A DNA stretch of 64,000 bases. Source: Micropterus salmoides (taxonomy: Eukaryota > Chordata > Actinopteri > Centrarchiformes > Centrarchidae). Below, in pieces: positions 34,966 to 47,337 of the stretch. The stretch is from positions 5,557,100 through 5,621,099 of the forward strand of contig NW_024044459.1 of NCBI RefSeq assembly GCF_014851395.1, written 5' to 3'. Each line of letters opens with the position of its first letter. The stretch's first letter is position 1. A model generated the notes under the pieces. That model saw only the letters and a program-made list of their open reading frames with translations, did not search any database and was not told where the DNA came from. The translations under genes were made by a program, and so were the position numbers.

Positions 34966-37830
34966 AACACATATTGAAATGCTAAAGTGTATATTTCCCC
35001 ATTGTGTAGGTCTGTGCAGTTTTGCAGTACATAAAGAATGTAATATGGGCAAACTATATAACATTTTGTATATGCTCAACCAATGTCTGTCAGTCACAGA
35101 ACAATGTGCTTAAATATTTTGTAAAAATTGTTTGCTTTTGCGAGTGTTTTACAGAATGGGGGTGTGTAGAAAGTAAAGCTACTGTCAACAAAACACAAGG
35201 GTCAAATGCAGCGGCCCAACAGGCCTGTTTTTCTTTCAAGGAAAACTTAAAGGATGCTTATTTTCCAACTAATATTAACCATTTTATTACATAGGTATAG
35301 CCGTAATTAATTAGGAAGAATGAGGAAATATGTAAAAACTCTGACACATTAAAATAATGCACAGAAGCAAGTTTTGCATCACCTGCATGTCTCGTGGCCA
35401 AACTACCGTAAGATGGCGCTGTTCTCCAACATTACACAAGACACTGTCAGATCTTTATCAATCAACAGCACTATAGGCACAAACAGTTTATAGCACACTC
35501 CTCATAGTCCTTATACTGCTCATTCTTCATGAAAAAACACCTAAGAAAGATACCAAAGATCACCACCATTAAAGACAGAACACTTTGAGGTTTGGATGGA
35601 TAGTCCCAGGAGTCATAGTTTATTCATCATCATGGATGAGGGTAGTTGGCAGCACTAGGCCTCAAATCCCATGTGTCCAAGTGATTGATTGTATGTCTAA
35701 CTGTGGACTATTGATCTGTTGCTACACGTAGATGTGATTTCCTGCCCTCTGACTGTGTCCATCCCAGCCGACCACTGATCCTCTAACAACAAGCAAGTCT
35801 GCTGGGGGAACTGTTAATTGGCAGCTGCTAATCCATGCTTCCCACAAGTGGAGGGAATCTAAGGATGGCTGTTTCAGTAGATGATGGGGGAAAAACTCTT
35901 ACTGCTGTGGTGGTTTAATGAGTCCTGATGAAATGTTATTTTTGGTTTGTCAGCATTAATCAGAAAAATAAAGATAAGAGATACAAACTGTTTTGCTGAT
36001 AACTAGTTCTTCTTTAAAGCTGCAACAATTAATCAGTATATTTATATTAACGAATGATCCCATGACTACATGTTTATGAAAGGGATCCTTTGGAATGACT
36101 CACAAAAGATGTCTGTGAAGGTTCTCAGTCATCCAGGTCATAGTTATCTAATGAAGGTTGAGGTCAAGGGCAACCTCATCCAAGAGACTTCTTCAGTTCT
36201 GACTGACTGGTAGGGAACCTCTGGGATCGTTAGCTAGAATTGTCGATACCACTGGTTCATTAGTGCTCCTGGCTGTGGTAACGACGGTCGTCATAGTTGT
36301 TAGAGCCAAGTCTGAACGACCATCATTGGCATCTTCACCTGAGGCCAAGAGAAAATGCTTGTTCAGTTTCCTGGGAAGTGGGTGATGACGGATGGTTTGA
36401 AAGAGGTGTCAGGGAAGCCATTTACACCCGGGTTGAGAAGCCATCGCTGAATAGAGGAGGGGGTCTACGCCACCACTTATAATATCTTCAACCAAGTCCA
36501 GTTGACCTTGACCTCAACCTTCGTTGGACTCAAAAGAATTTTCACTCGACTCTGCAGTTCCCCTCAGCTCTATAGAGCACTGTAGCATCTTTCAGCTAAT
36601 AGTTTTGGTTTTATTGGCCCACAACTTAATGGTTTTGGTTCAGTGTCACCATATCAACAACCTGCTTGAAGGACATGGTGACACGGTGACACTGAACCTG
36701 AGCTTGAAAAGATGAGTGTAATCCCAGAGTGTATCTCTGCTCTGAACAAACTCTAATGAAGAACGTGAGATGTGGTTGAAAGTAAGTAAGTATTACATGT
36801 GTGGAATTGTCATCGATTGAATGTTGCAATGGATTTAACTCTAGGTGATGGGTTTCCCATAGACAACCAATTAACTATTATATTATATTACCAATATAGA
36901 TGCTGACTATTGATTGATCATGGCAGAGCTGGACAATACTGACAGGCCAACATCAGATCTTCACAAAAATGGCAATGGTCAATATCAGTCGCCCAGGTGA
37001 TTCATTTTAGCCAGATTAGAAGCAGTGAGAATCTGCTCTGTTTTTAGCTCATGGCACCTTGTCCTCTGCTAAAACCTTAATCAAGAGAATTGAAGGTCTA
37101 TGTTTCTGATAAGGAACCTCAGCCCTCTGTCATGGCTGAGAGCTGAGGGATTTTCCCTTTCTGCCTCAGTTATCTCCCTTTGAGGTTATAATGAGGTTAG
37201 CGAAGGATTTGCTGAGTGGTTTTTGCCTGGCATTGTTTTCTTCCCTCTCCCATCACCCTGGCAGGGGTACTGAGCTTTAATCCTCTTCTCGTTTTTGTCT
37301 GTCTGGCAAGGTGAGGATAAGTGCAAGGTAACAGCCAGGGGATGATTTCAAATAAATGTGATCCTTTATCTCGTCTAGCAGCAACAGCAACGCCGCCATC
37401 ACGAGAGCCAGCAACAAGGTACGAAAACATGTTGCCACACGCACATGACGAAGACCCCCTTTGGGCCAATCATGTAGAAATTTCTCATTTTTTGACCTGA
37501 AACTGTTCATCATTTGAACAGTTCTGAAAAGTCTGAAAGGAATCCATGAAATGCATGATTTCATTAAGTTTTATCAAAATCAGATTGGAACTGTCACGTG
37601 TTTTGTATGTGACAGACAGCGGGGAAACTGAATAAATGAACAAACAAATGAAGAGATGGATGGAGACCAGTCTTTGCAATAAATCAAATAACCCCACAGC
37701 TGTCATCATCAGCACTATGGAATCATGATAATTTGTCTCTTACATATTTATTTATTTTTCTTCTACTGAGAGTGTCTTATTCATCCCAACCAATATAAGA
37801 TTTCACATAAATCACCAAAACAAGTAATAA
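34966..37830. other. gene-free stretch with candidate regulatory block and hairpin
   Basis: No exon recognised. The block 35690-35960 is repeat-free and includes ctgttaattggcagctgc and taatcc, i.e. homeodomain, E-box and Otx-like sites close together. A 62-bp perfect-stem inverted repeat lies at 36637-36698. Confidence 0.4.
36637..36698. repeat. perfect 14-bp inverted repeat (hairpin)
   Basis: ggttcagtgtcacc (36637-36650) and its exact reverse complement (36685-36698) flank a 34-base loop. The loop itself starts with the end of a second short pairing (caccat 36648-36653 / atggtg 36675-36680). Confidence 0.8.
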
Positions 37831-38030
37831 GGTTGGTGGTGATGGCGCAATGGATAAGACACATGCCTTTGGTGTGAGAGACCCGGGTTCGATTTCCACT
37901 GTGACCCATCCACCATTGTGTCCCTGAGAAAGACACTTAACCCATCATTGCTCCAGAGGCGTGCGACGTCTGACATAGCTATTGTAAGTCGCTTTGGATA
38001 AAAGCGTCAGCTATATGAATAAATGTAATG
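37831..38030 (+). mobile_element. tRNA-derived SINE with L2-type tail
   Basis: The head has an A-box-like tggcgcaatggataag and a B box ggttcgatttcc (37886-37897). The body has tgtgtccctgagaaagacac, and the tail gtcgctttggataaaagcg then aatgaataaatgtaatg-like DNA. About 200 bp. The tail matches the LINE end at 34.9 kb, and body plus tail match the minus-strand copy at 63.8 kb. Confidence 0.88.
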
Positions 38031-38950
38031 AAAGAAGACACCTCTATGTGGTCCAAGCTATCTCGTCAGAAAGTTTCTGTCTAGGAGGAACCTGCACGCT
38101 TTTAAGCAGTTTCTCTGCTGTGTGCTGTTTGTGGATCATTGCTGTAAGGACTGGACTGGTGTAAGGTTTATTTGCTCTTTTTACCAGACAAAACAATATT
38201 GTTCACATTGGTTGTTGGTGTGGCTTGTGGACAGACCTTATACAAAAATAAAATGTAAGAACATAAGGAAAGCAATCAACCAAATACAAACTTAGAATAT
38301 AGGCCCATGGCTACTGGGCATCTGGCATAATGCTGCCTGTAGCAAAACTGCAGCTGGACTTATCTGCACTCAACTCTAACAATGAACTGTGGAGCTTCTA
38401 TCCCTGGCTTTTACGCAGGAAGCTCCAACAACAGGACAAACCATAATTGGAGTTAATCAGTTAAGCAATACAACATTCTTCTAATTGTCCTAACATGGAG
38501 ACATTTTCAATATCAGTTGTTTAGGGTACTTTAAAAGACTATTCTCTGAAAATAACCCCCAAAATCTCTATACACCAACACAAGTCCCCATAAAACAAGT
38601 ACATTTTAAGCTTATCAACATCACTATGCCAGCTTATTCCACAAATCATTGTACTGAACACGTTGACTGGTTACAATTTCAAACAAGTGTGTTTCAATCA
38701 TACTGAGCACACCTCATCATCAGTTCTTCACAGTTAGCTGAATTTTATACCAGACGCTTAAAGGTTTGTGTGCATCTAATACTTGTAAAAAAGTGGCTGT
38801 ATTTTCTCTTCTTTATTATGTTTGAGATAAAAAGAAAATTGAGAAAATATTAATACTTTGGAGGGTCTTGAATGAAATGCAAGACCCAGCCCCTCTCCCC
38901 ACCCCAATCATCTCAGATCAGCCCCTTACCACTTTCCCACTCCCACTCAC
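38031..38950. other. gene-free stretch
   Basis: No repeat or coding signal recognised. It runs up to the exon-like segment on the minus strand. Confidence 0.4.
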
Positions 38951-39152
38951 GGAGGTCATAACCTAGGATGCTGGCTGAAAACAGTAGGCCATTTGCAGAT
39001 TTGACCCGTGTCTGGCAGAGTCCCATGAGTGTTATAACACGGCAGGGTCCACAGTATATCCTCCCAGAGCCGACAGACTCACTAATCAGCACTCGATTCT
39101 CTGCTCCCAATTTCACAGAGGCCTGACTGCTTTCCACCAGGGTAGACAACCT
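38951..39152 (-). other. exon-like open segment with consensus splice sites, identity unknown
   Basis: On the minus strand a pyrimidine-rich acceptor (ctatttttcag, ending 39153) precedes a 202-base open segment that ends at a strong donor (ctcc|gtgagt, donor 38950-38945). The translation, starting RLSTLVESSQASVKLGAE and including GRIYCGPCRVITLMGLCQ, has no stop, is not low-complexity and has mixed composition with three Cys. I do not recognise the family. It could be a real internal exon of an unplaced gene, an old processed fragment, or a chance frame; a single exon with no neighbours found keeps confidence low. Confidence 0.3.
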
Positions 39153-39527
39153 CTGAAAAATAGCACTAAGCCAGGTTCACATTGATCACAGCACTTTTGC
39201 AGATGAGAACATCATGGTCTGTAGCTCCCATAAGTTCCATCCAAGCTAACCACTCTCACTGCAAAGTTTTAGCTGTTTGAATCAAGAGGAAATGAACTGA
39301 AAAGTGCCGCTCTGTCAGAAGGCTATTAGTCAGTGCAGTGGACAGTGGTGACCTTTATAGCCTTTGCAGGATAAGGCATTAAAGAGCCATTAACAACCAA
39401 GAGGAATCAGGCTATCTCATGTTAGCTTTTCACATGTTTCCAATAATGGGGCTGGCACGAAACATGTCTGTGAATGCCTAACCAAAGCTCTGTCTCATAA
39501 AGCACAAAGCTTTACCTCCAGTGTAAG

Positions 39528-39860
39528 GATTATTTAGTGTAGCACCTTTCACAAGGTGCTGTACAAGAGTAAAATATTTTAAAAAGACCATTAAATTGTA
39601 AAAAAAAGTACAATAATAAAACAAACAGACGCAGAACTTAAGCTTAAGCTGCTATTTAAAAGGCTTCAACAGAGACAACAACAGGAAGAGAGTTTCACAG
39701 TGTCGGAGCCACTGCACTTAAGAAATGGCATGCAAGGGGTATGCTAGAAACTTTTAGACATTTAGAGTTCCAGAATAATTTGGGGTGACTGAGTGTAGGT
39801 GCCTTGCTAAGAGGCATTTCACCAGGCTCTTGATGAACTTTGGCTGTCGATGCCATCAGT
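39528..39860 (+). repeat. degenerate interspersed repeat (LINE/SINE-derived)
   Basis: Starts tatttagtgtagcaccttt ... aaggtgctgtacaa, continues through an A-rich middle with aataaaaca, then agagagtttcacagtgtcgg. This order is typical of a widespread, strongly decayed fish retroposon (reverse of a 3' end). No frame. Confidence 0.45.
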
Positions 39861-40224
39861 AAAATGCTGCTACAGGATGAGTGTCAGAAATTTTAATTGG
39901 ATTTTCACTGTTAGCTCATAATTGCTTGCCAATGTTAATTTCCCTCTCTCTGTTTGATCAAGGAGGGAGGGCCATGATGAATGAGATTTGCAAAAAAAGA
40001 GCCCACAGCCAGCCGTACAGGTCCATGTAGTGCTGATGGGAGCTGATCTAGCATGTATTTCCTAATAAATCACCCTGTTGGACAGAAGGCTCTCTGTGGC
40101 AGAGGCTCCCGCGGACACCGCACAGCTGCCAACAACACAAACCAGACCCAATGCAGGGAAGGGATACAGGAAGCCATCATTTGCTTCTGAAATCAGTCCA
40201 TAACATTGATTAATCGTTGTTTTG

Positions 40225-40345
40225 GTACCTAAACCTAACCAAACTGTGCCATTTTACAACATTAACCACATGTTAGAAAGTATTTGGTTAGGTTTAGGAA
40301 AAGATCATGGTTTAGGTTAAAACAATAAGTCATCATTAACTTTCA
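40225..40345. repeat. palindromic repeat with 'cctaaacctaacc' arms
   Basis: tacctaaacctaaccaaa near 40228 and its near-inverse tttggttaggtttagga near 40284 form a fold-back of about 70 bp. A related sequence (tggtgcctaaacccaacc) lies inside the MITE at 55.7 kb. Its upstream neighbour, 39900-40150, is repeat-free and evenly composed, another possible regulatory block. Confidence 0.5.
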
Positions 40346-40974
40346 AAGTCACACAGGAACAAAACCCCAGTCTCCTAGGTGAAAGTTTTGTGATCTGACC
40401 CATTCATTCACCAAACTTTCTCCCTTCATCAACTTTAAACTCTTTAAACTGTTACGTAATTCCTAAAGCCTTTCTGGAAGAAAGCTTTGAGAAAATCTTT
40501 CTTTAGATGCCAATGAATTTATCCTGATTACAACGACACTGAACGGTATTTCTCTTAATCACACAATCAAGTTACTTCTCTGAGTTTGGGTTAACGTTAG
40601 CCATGTTGATCTTGAAGTGGCGCTGCCTCCTGTGGTATAGAAATAATTGGAAAAATGCAATATTTTAGTGGAAACAGCTACCACATACACACACATCCAT
40701 GTTGTTTCCACAGTACGAGATAAGCCCTTGAAAACACCAAAGTTGAAAGAACAACTTTCCAACTGGAAATGGGACCATCCATGTAGCATGTGATTGCACC
40801 AGGTAACATGACCAACCCGTTCTCACTCCCAAGTCGTCACATATATGAATGCATGGTCAAGACCCTCTGGCATCAGTTTGGAACACACTGGGGAGCCCCT
40901 TAGAATCATAGTTCAACCCACTGGGGAAAGCCCTGTAGCGTCATTTTGTAACGCTAAATGTAGATGTAGGATAT

Positions 40975-42596
40975 TTAACAGATGCAGAACGCAATTGTTA
41001 CTTCTAGGCGGGATTACTGCAATTCCTTGTTGTGTGTACCTGGCTGCTCTAATAAGTCCCTGGCTGCTCTAATAAGTCCCTTAAGACTTTCCAGTTGATC
41101 CAGAATGTTGCGGCATGTGTACTCACAAGAATTAGGAAAAGAGATTATATTTCTCTCGTATTAGCTTCTCTGTAATGGCTCTCTGCAAAATTCAGAATAG
41201 AATTGAATTCCTTCTGCTCACCTACAAAGCCCGTAATGGTGAGGTCATATCTTAAAGAGCTCATAGTACCTTACTACCCCACCAGAGCACTGCACTCCCA
41301 GAATGCAGGGTTACTTGTGGTTCCTAGAGTCTCCAAAAGTAGACTAGGAGCCAGAGCGTTCAGCTATCAAGCTCCTCTCCTGTGGAACCAGGTGCCAGTT
41401 TGGGAGGCATCTCCACATTTAAGAGCAGACTTTCCTTTTTGATAAAGCTTATAGTTAGTGTAGGGCTCAAGTAAACCCTGAACCATCCCTTAGTTATGTC
41501 GCTTTCTGCAGGTGTTTCTGGCTACAGAGATGTGTGGAGTGTGGATCTGTGGTGGCGGTCTTCCTGCTACTCCCATGTTCCTGCTTGACACTGGCTGCTA
41601 CTATTATTATTAATAATATATAATAATAATAATTAGACTTTTTAGACTTATTATAAATTATAATAACAACCATAATAAAATGTTATTATTATTTTCAATT
41701 ATAATTATCATTAATTGCTATAATTATTAGTACTATTATTCATTTTCTGTCTGTACCACTACCACCTTTACTGTTTTTGTATTTCTGTGTGGATATTGTG
41801 TTGGGCTGCTTTCCCCTCTGTTGAGAATATTTCTTAAGGGGCTTTGTTGATATAACGGGGAAAGGTAAGACAGGTCTAGCTTAGAGTAATTTAGCTGACC
41901 CATAAGTCTTTTCTGACATTCCAGCTTTAGGTATTTCTCACATGTACTTGTCCTTGTCAGGGAGACAACAATAGACTAATTAGTTAGAGACAGTAGCTCA
42001 GGCATCAGGCTAGCAGATCTCAGTGTTCTCTGGGAATCTTACAAGGTTGGGTCCTACAAGAATGTTTACAAGAACTCAATGCCTCCACAGAGTAGAGTAC
42101 AACTCATGGATAGTGATATATTCCAATATGCCGAAGCACTGGAGTCTAAACATCAGATAGATTAGTTGTTCTAGGTTAAGGCCAGCTAAAGATGACTTAA
42201 TAGGGACACCTACAGGCACTAGGGGGAAGACAAAAAGGGGCCAAAAGACGTTATCCTTCAGATTTGGTGATGGCATTTGACGAGTTTACATGTTGTATGC
42301 TGGCACTGTGTCTCCTCGGCCGGGCTCTATAAACAATGCTATGTTAAGTCTTCATCAGTCTCCGAAACTTCTTCACACCTGAACCTGGCTCACAATCACA
42401 TTTCAGCAACTCCACCAGGTCAAGGCAGATGGCCGAGTCACAGTTCTGTTCAAAGTTTCTACCTGTACTCATGGTGGGAATTGTTGGGTCTCTGTTAATG
42501 ATATGACAAAGAGTACATTCTAGACCTGCTCTATATGAAAAGTCCAATGAGATACTTTTGATACAAATTGGCGTTATATAAATAAAATTAAACTGA
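40975..42596 (+). mobile_element. non-LTR retrotransposon 3' fragment (L2/Rex1-like)
   Basis: Decayed C-terminal RT: a DYCN-like start near 41010, then YLKELIVPYYPTRALHSQNAG, VPRVSKSRLGARAFSYQAP and LLWNQVPVW (41240-41440), with frameshifts and a short tandem repeat (ggctgctctaataagtccct twice, 41042-41082). A long 3' UTR interrupted by (ATT)n-like DNA at 41600-41740 ends with ggaattgttgggtctctgtt, ctagacctgctctatatgaa and ggcgttatataaataaaatt, typical of fish LINE 3' ends. The 41830-42270 part may include an insertion. Confidence 0.7.
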
Positions 42597-42599
42597 ATA

Positions 42600-42960
42600 C
42601 TCGTAGTATACGTTCTAGTAAATAATCCTTAGTAATGGTGGTAGGAGGATCACTAATAATAGCAGTACTAGTAATAAGTACTAGTAGTAGTAATGGTAGC
42701 CTACTAGTACTACTATTACAAGTCGTACTGGTATCTACATATGTAGTGGTAGTTGTAGAAGTTGTAGAACAATAACATTCACAATAGTAGTAGCAGCAGG
42801 GGCAACAGTAGTAGTTGCAACGGAAGAACTAGTAAAACAAGAAGTAGTAGCAGTACTAGTGGTATATGTAGAGGCAGAGTTGTAGTGAAAGTAGTACAGA
42901 CACTGCAGTATCAGTAGTACTGTAGTAGTAGTGGTAGTAACAGTATTCATTGTAATGTTC
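42600..42960. repeat. imperfect (TAG/TAC)n trinucleotide region
   Basis: Over about 360 bp the sequence is dominated by agtagtagt / actactagt words with interruptions. The minus-strand frame through it (42735-43073) is a Thr-rich artefact. Confidence 0.8.
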
Positions 42961-45254
42961 TCTGTAATAGAGCACTTTAGTGAAGCACTGACGATTGCAG
43001 TCCTCGTTTTTTGCACTTCACAGAATTTAATTCCCTGAGATGTTCCAGGTAGTGGACGTTCTGACAGACGCATTTATCACAGCAGCAAAGAAATGTCTGT
43101 ACTATTGATTTATGCAGCAAAATTAAAAACAAGCAATCTCGTTCTTACTGTCTGTCTCAGTATTAAAGTCTATGACTAAGACTGTGTGCGTGTGTGTGTA
43201 TGTGTGTTTGTGTGTGTCTGCCTGTGCCTGTTTATTTTATGAGTGCACCTAACTGGAATGTGTTTGCATGTGTGTGTTGTCATGCAAACAGCTGCACCAT
43301 GTTAAGCATGCTAAAGCAGTGTAATCGCTGGAAACATGCCAGGTGTCTTTGTCAACACAGGCACGCACCTGTATGCAAATACCGTTTTGCACATTACATA
43401 AGGCACTGAGATAAAAACTTCTCTATAAGCAGAGACACAGAAATGTACTCTAAAACTCCTTCAATATAGATGAATGTACATAAAGTAAAAAAAATTATAA
43501 ACTCCACTACCTGATGCCAATAAAGGTCTGGGGTTGATAAAACCTTCTGTGTAGCTCAGAAACTCATTCTTTTGTCTTTTAGCATCTCTCATAAAACAAA
43601 CTCTGGTGAAGGACGAGAAATAAAAGGGAACAGAGGTTGCTGTCATCTTGAACACAGGACAAGGCAGTTCACTGTCATACACCCTCCCAGCAGGATGGAG
43701 TCATAGCTCCCGCAGTAGTGGTGCGTAGAGTGATGCCTGTAATGACCCAAAGACTCTCACCCTTGGGGAGCAAAGATGGGGACAGTTTACTGCCAAGGGA
43801 TCCTTGAGTCAGAGTTGAGTGTTTGTGCTGGCAGTCTTATTTTGGGCTCAGAGTGTATGTCTTCCAGATAGCAAAGAGCTTGACTCAGACTGTACAGTCT
43901 GTATGACAGCACAAGGATTACCAGATCCCTCCATAGCCCTGCTGCATCCTTCTGTCATTGTTGTCTTAAAAATTCTGAGGCACGAAAAGCACAGATTTAT
44001 TTAAATTATCAGACAGTGTCTTCTGTGTAGATGGATGTAATACATACTATTAGGCTTAGATGGTGTGTCACCACACATGTGTTGGCTAATAAGATAGAGT
44101 TCCAAACATAGGTTATTGTCCTGTCTTTATCCTCTCTAATCCAAGAGTTACAGCTTTACCTCTTCACACTCCTATAAAAATCATGCAAAACACCTATTCA
44201 AGGCATATCCAAAGTCAATTGAATGTAGTTCTTGAACCATGGTTTTGGGCTTCTCTGAAAGATAACACTCTGGAGTGTCTAACCCAAAAGTCAAAATGAC
44301 TGTGAGTGCTACTGGAATTGATTAATATAAGTTTAAACACACTAAAACTAATATATTTTACTAATATTATTTCCGCTTGAAAATGCTTGCTAACAAATGT
44401 ATGCAGACAACTATAGCTGGGACTTATTAGCTGGAAAACACTGTAGGGCCACAGGATAAAGCCTTACTTAGTCCTAGTTTAAATTTCATACCAGTACCAT
44501 GAAAAATTATTATTTTACACAGTCTTAGTGTATTTTTTAGAAAACAGCCCCGTCCCTTGGTGGCAAGCGGCTGCTGCTGCATCACTCCGTATTAGCTGGT
44601 GTAGGTACCAGATGTGCTCGGGGGCCTACACCTGTAGGTAGCTTGACACAGATGTGTTTTTTTGCTGGTAGATAAACTTCCTACTTAAAGCTGGATATTG
44701 TTATTTTCAGAATTTTATTGGCTACACAAAGTGCCAGTCATCGGCACAATTGCTTGCAATTGGCTCGGCCTACCCACGAAATAAAAGGGGCTGGCCCTTC
44801 CTTACAGCGCGGGCTCTCGCTGGCTATTGTAGGCTGTGAAAGGGACATGTGAGCTCCTATTGGGTCGGATTTGGTGTCACTCGAAAGGTCAGAGTTCAGT
44901 GGCTAATCTGAATACAAGCTATCGTAGTTGTTTACATTCAAATCGGAGTTATTATGGTTATACCATGGCGTTTACCATTAGAGCCGAATGTGTGTTTACT
45001 CCCCCACCCCATCATGCAGACTCTGTGCGGACTGGTTCCAGCTCTCAGTGAGTGAACAGCTGGACCAAGCACAGCCTCAGAGACCGACAGAGGCCAGTTT
45101 GACCACTGGGAATACAGTACCGAGGTGGTTTTCTAAATATCATCTAGAATACCTACAAAACACATTTTTTTGTCATTGATGGGCCAGATACTGCCATAGT
45201 GGTGACATAGTGCAAAGCAGATCATATAAAAACATTTAGACATGGGCAACAAAA
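42961..45254. other. gene-free stretch
   Basis: A short GT tract lies at about 43186-43222. The region 44550-45060 contains words (tggtgtcactcgaaaggtcagag, gctaatctgaatacaagct) familiar from unclassified fish repeats. No exon recognised. Confidence 0.4.
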
Positions 45255-45480
45255 GCTGGGTGGCGTGGTGGTGCAGTGTTTAGCACTGTTGCCTCCCAGC
45301 AAGAAGGTCGTGGATTCAAACCCTGGTTACTGCGGCCTTTCTGTGTGGAGTTTGTGTATGAGAGTGTGAGTGGCCCTGTGATGGACTGGCAACCTGTCCA
45401 GGGTGTACCCTGCCTTTTGTCCAATGTCAGCTGGGATAAGCTCCAGCAACCCTGTTTGCAGGTTAAGCTGGATGGGAATG
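45255..45480 (+). mobile_element. tRNA-derived SINE (AFC-like), internally deleted
   Basis: The head gtggtgcagtgtttagcac with B-box-like ggattcaaaccc (45312-45323) leads to gtgtggagtttg and then, after an apparent deletion of about 100 bases compared with typical fish copies, tggactggcaacctgtcc and agctgggataagctccag. The usual order of this abundant SINE is kept; it is not a tRNA gene. Confidence 0.85.
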
Positions 45481-46508
45481 AAAGATTTAGCATATTTCTC
45501 TAAAAATACACTGATCATCGATACTTCTCTCGTCTTCATTTTCCTGTTTGGCACTGAAGTAATCCAAAAGGAAATAAAAGTAATCAGGTTACATTATTTT
45601 TATTTTGTGGTACTTGGATTACGTTACTGATTAAATTTTTTAACAAGTAATTAGTAACTGTACTGGATTACATGTTTAAAGTAATCCTCCCAACCCTGCT
45701 TCTGGATGAATAAATAGGTAATAGTTTGCTAACAGGTTTGCCACCCTAACTTTATAAGGTAGGAGGATTAATACGTCAATGTTGTTTTTACAACTGCTGA
45801 AAAGACTAAGCTTTATGAATCAACAAAAAAGGTTTTTCTAAAATTTAAAACACGACAACCCTGTGAGGTTCTTCAGCATACAGTCATGAATGTGCAAGAG
45901 AAATATTAAGCTGAGTACGCGAGATTAGTTGTAGACATATACACAGATGCACACACAACCAAATGCATGATCCCCTACAGGCTATGCCTGGTGGAGATAA
46001 TTATAGAGTAATAGCATATTGAATTTCCCTTTTGTTTCCCAAGATTCTCATGAGTCAGTTGCTTTAATAACAACATTAGGCAACCTCACTGAGAGAGAGA
46101 TGAATGTTTAGGTTTTTTATTGGTTATCAAACACACAGAATTGTACCGCAACACATAGTATAAAGTAGTATAAAGGTTAAAAACTCCAATAGACATACAG
46201 ATATTATACATATACCTTATATTTGTTCGCACTGTAACAAATAATTGAGTAGTTCTTACTTTCATTGACCGGATAGTAAAAAAGGGTTTTGCTGTTAGAG
46301 TATTTACATTTGGACATAAAATTTGGCCATAAATATGATACACACATTGATGAATTTGTCCCTCCTGCTGAGGTGAAGGAAAACAAACAACACAGTTTCC
46401 TATTTCAGAGCAAGAGCATGATCATTTCTGAAAATAACAAAGGTAGACAGATCCATTCAAAATGAATGAGTGTGTGTTTTACTGAACAAAAACAAGTAAT
46501 ATGAAGGG
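45481..46508. other. gene-free stretch
   Basis: Nothing recognised. Frames on both strands are short and featureless. Confidence 0.4.
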
Positions 46509-47180
46509 TGTCACGATCCTGTCCTGAGCTTGTCTGGGTTATATTATTTTGGCCATGCCTTCTCTGTGTTTTGAATTTGGTTTCTCTGTGTCTGGGTTTC
46601 AGTCCTGTCTGTCTGTGGCCTTGTATCTAGTCTTCTGCTTGTTCTGTGTGGTGGTTCTGATCTGTCCTGTTATCTCTGTGTCTGCCTTAGTACTTTAGTT
46701 CTGTTCCTGTCCCTCATGTATTAGTTTCTGTACCAATATGCTTGAGTTCTGTCTGTTTGTCATTTATGTTCTCTGCCAGTTTCATTAATTAATCTGAGTT
46801 TGGTCATTCAGCTTTAGTCTCTGTGTAGCCTTTATTATTATTCATCTGCATCTTTAAGTTACTTAGTATCTGTCTTGTCTCGTATCTTAGTTCTTAGTCC
46901 TGTACCTTATGTCATGAATTGTTTGCCCCATGTCTGCCTGTCAAGTGTTCCGTCTGTTCCCCCAGTTATCACTTTGCCTGCCTGCCTCTCTGTTGCCCCC
47001 CTGTTGCCATTGTTGTGTGTGTATGCTCTGTCTCATGTTGTCTGCCTTACTTGTTGTGTCTCCTTGTTTGCCTGCTTTCGGGATTATTTTCCCCTCTTGG
47101 ATTTGTTTCTGTTTGGATCACCTTGTTTTTTAGACTCTGTAAATCAGCCACTCTGCCAGTAAGTGAATCCACTTGCAACA
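46509..47180 (+). mobile_element. possible solo LTR or LTR-like repeat
   Basis: Starts tgtcacgatcctgtcctgag and runs as a pyrimidine-rich (C/T/G) block with many gtctgt/cctgt words to about 47180, close to a ttgcaaca end. Fish Ty3/gypsy LTRs often begin TGTCACG and have this composition. No second copy, primer-binding site or clear target duplication is seen. The overlapping frames (46875-47305) are by-products of the composition. Confidence 0.35.
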
Positions 47181-47337
47181 ATGATCAACAATCAGCCAAA
47201 CAGGAAACATTGCACCCTCTCCAACCAGATGATGACATAGCCTACACAGGCTATGTAAATATATATTTTTTTATTTATAGTTTTTATTGCCACTGGCTGA
47301 AATAAAAAAATAAAATAAAGCAAGAGCTCCTGACCTT

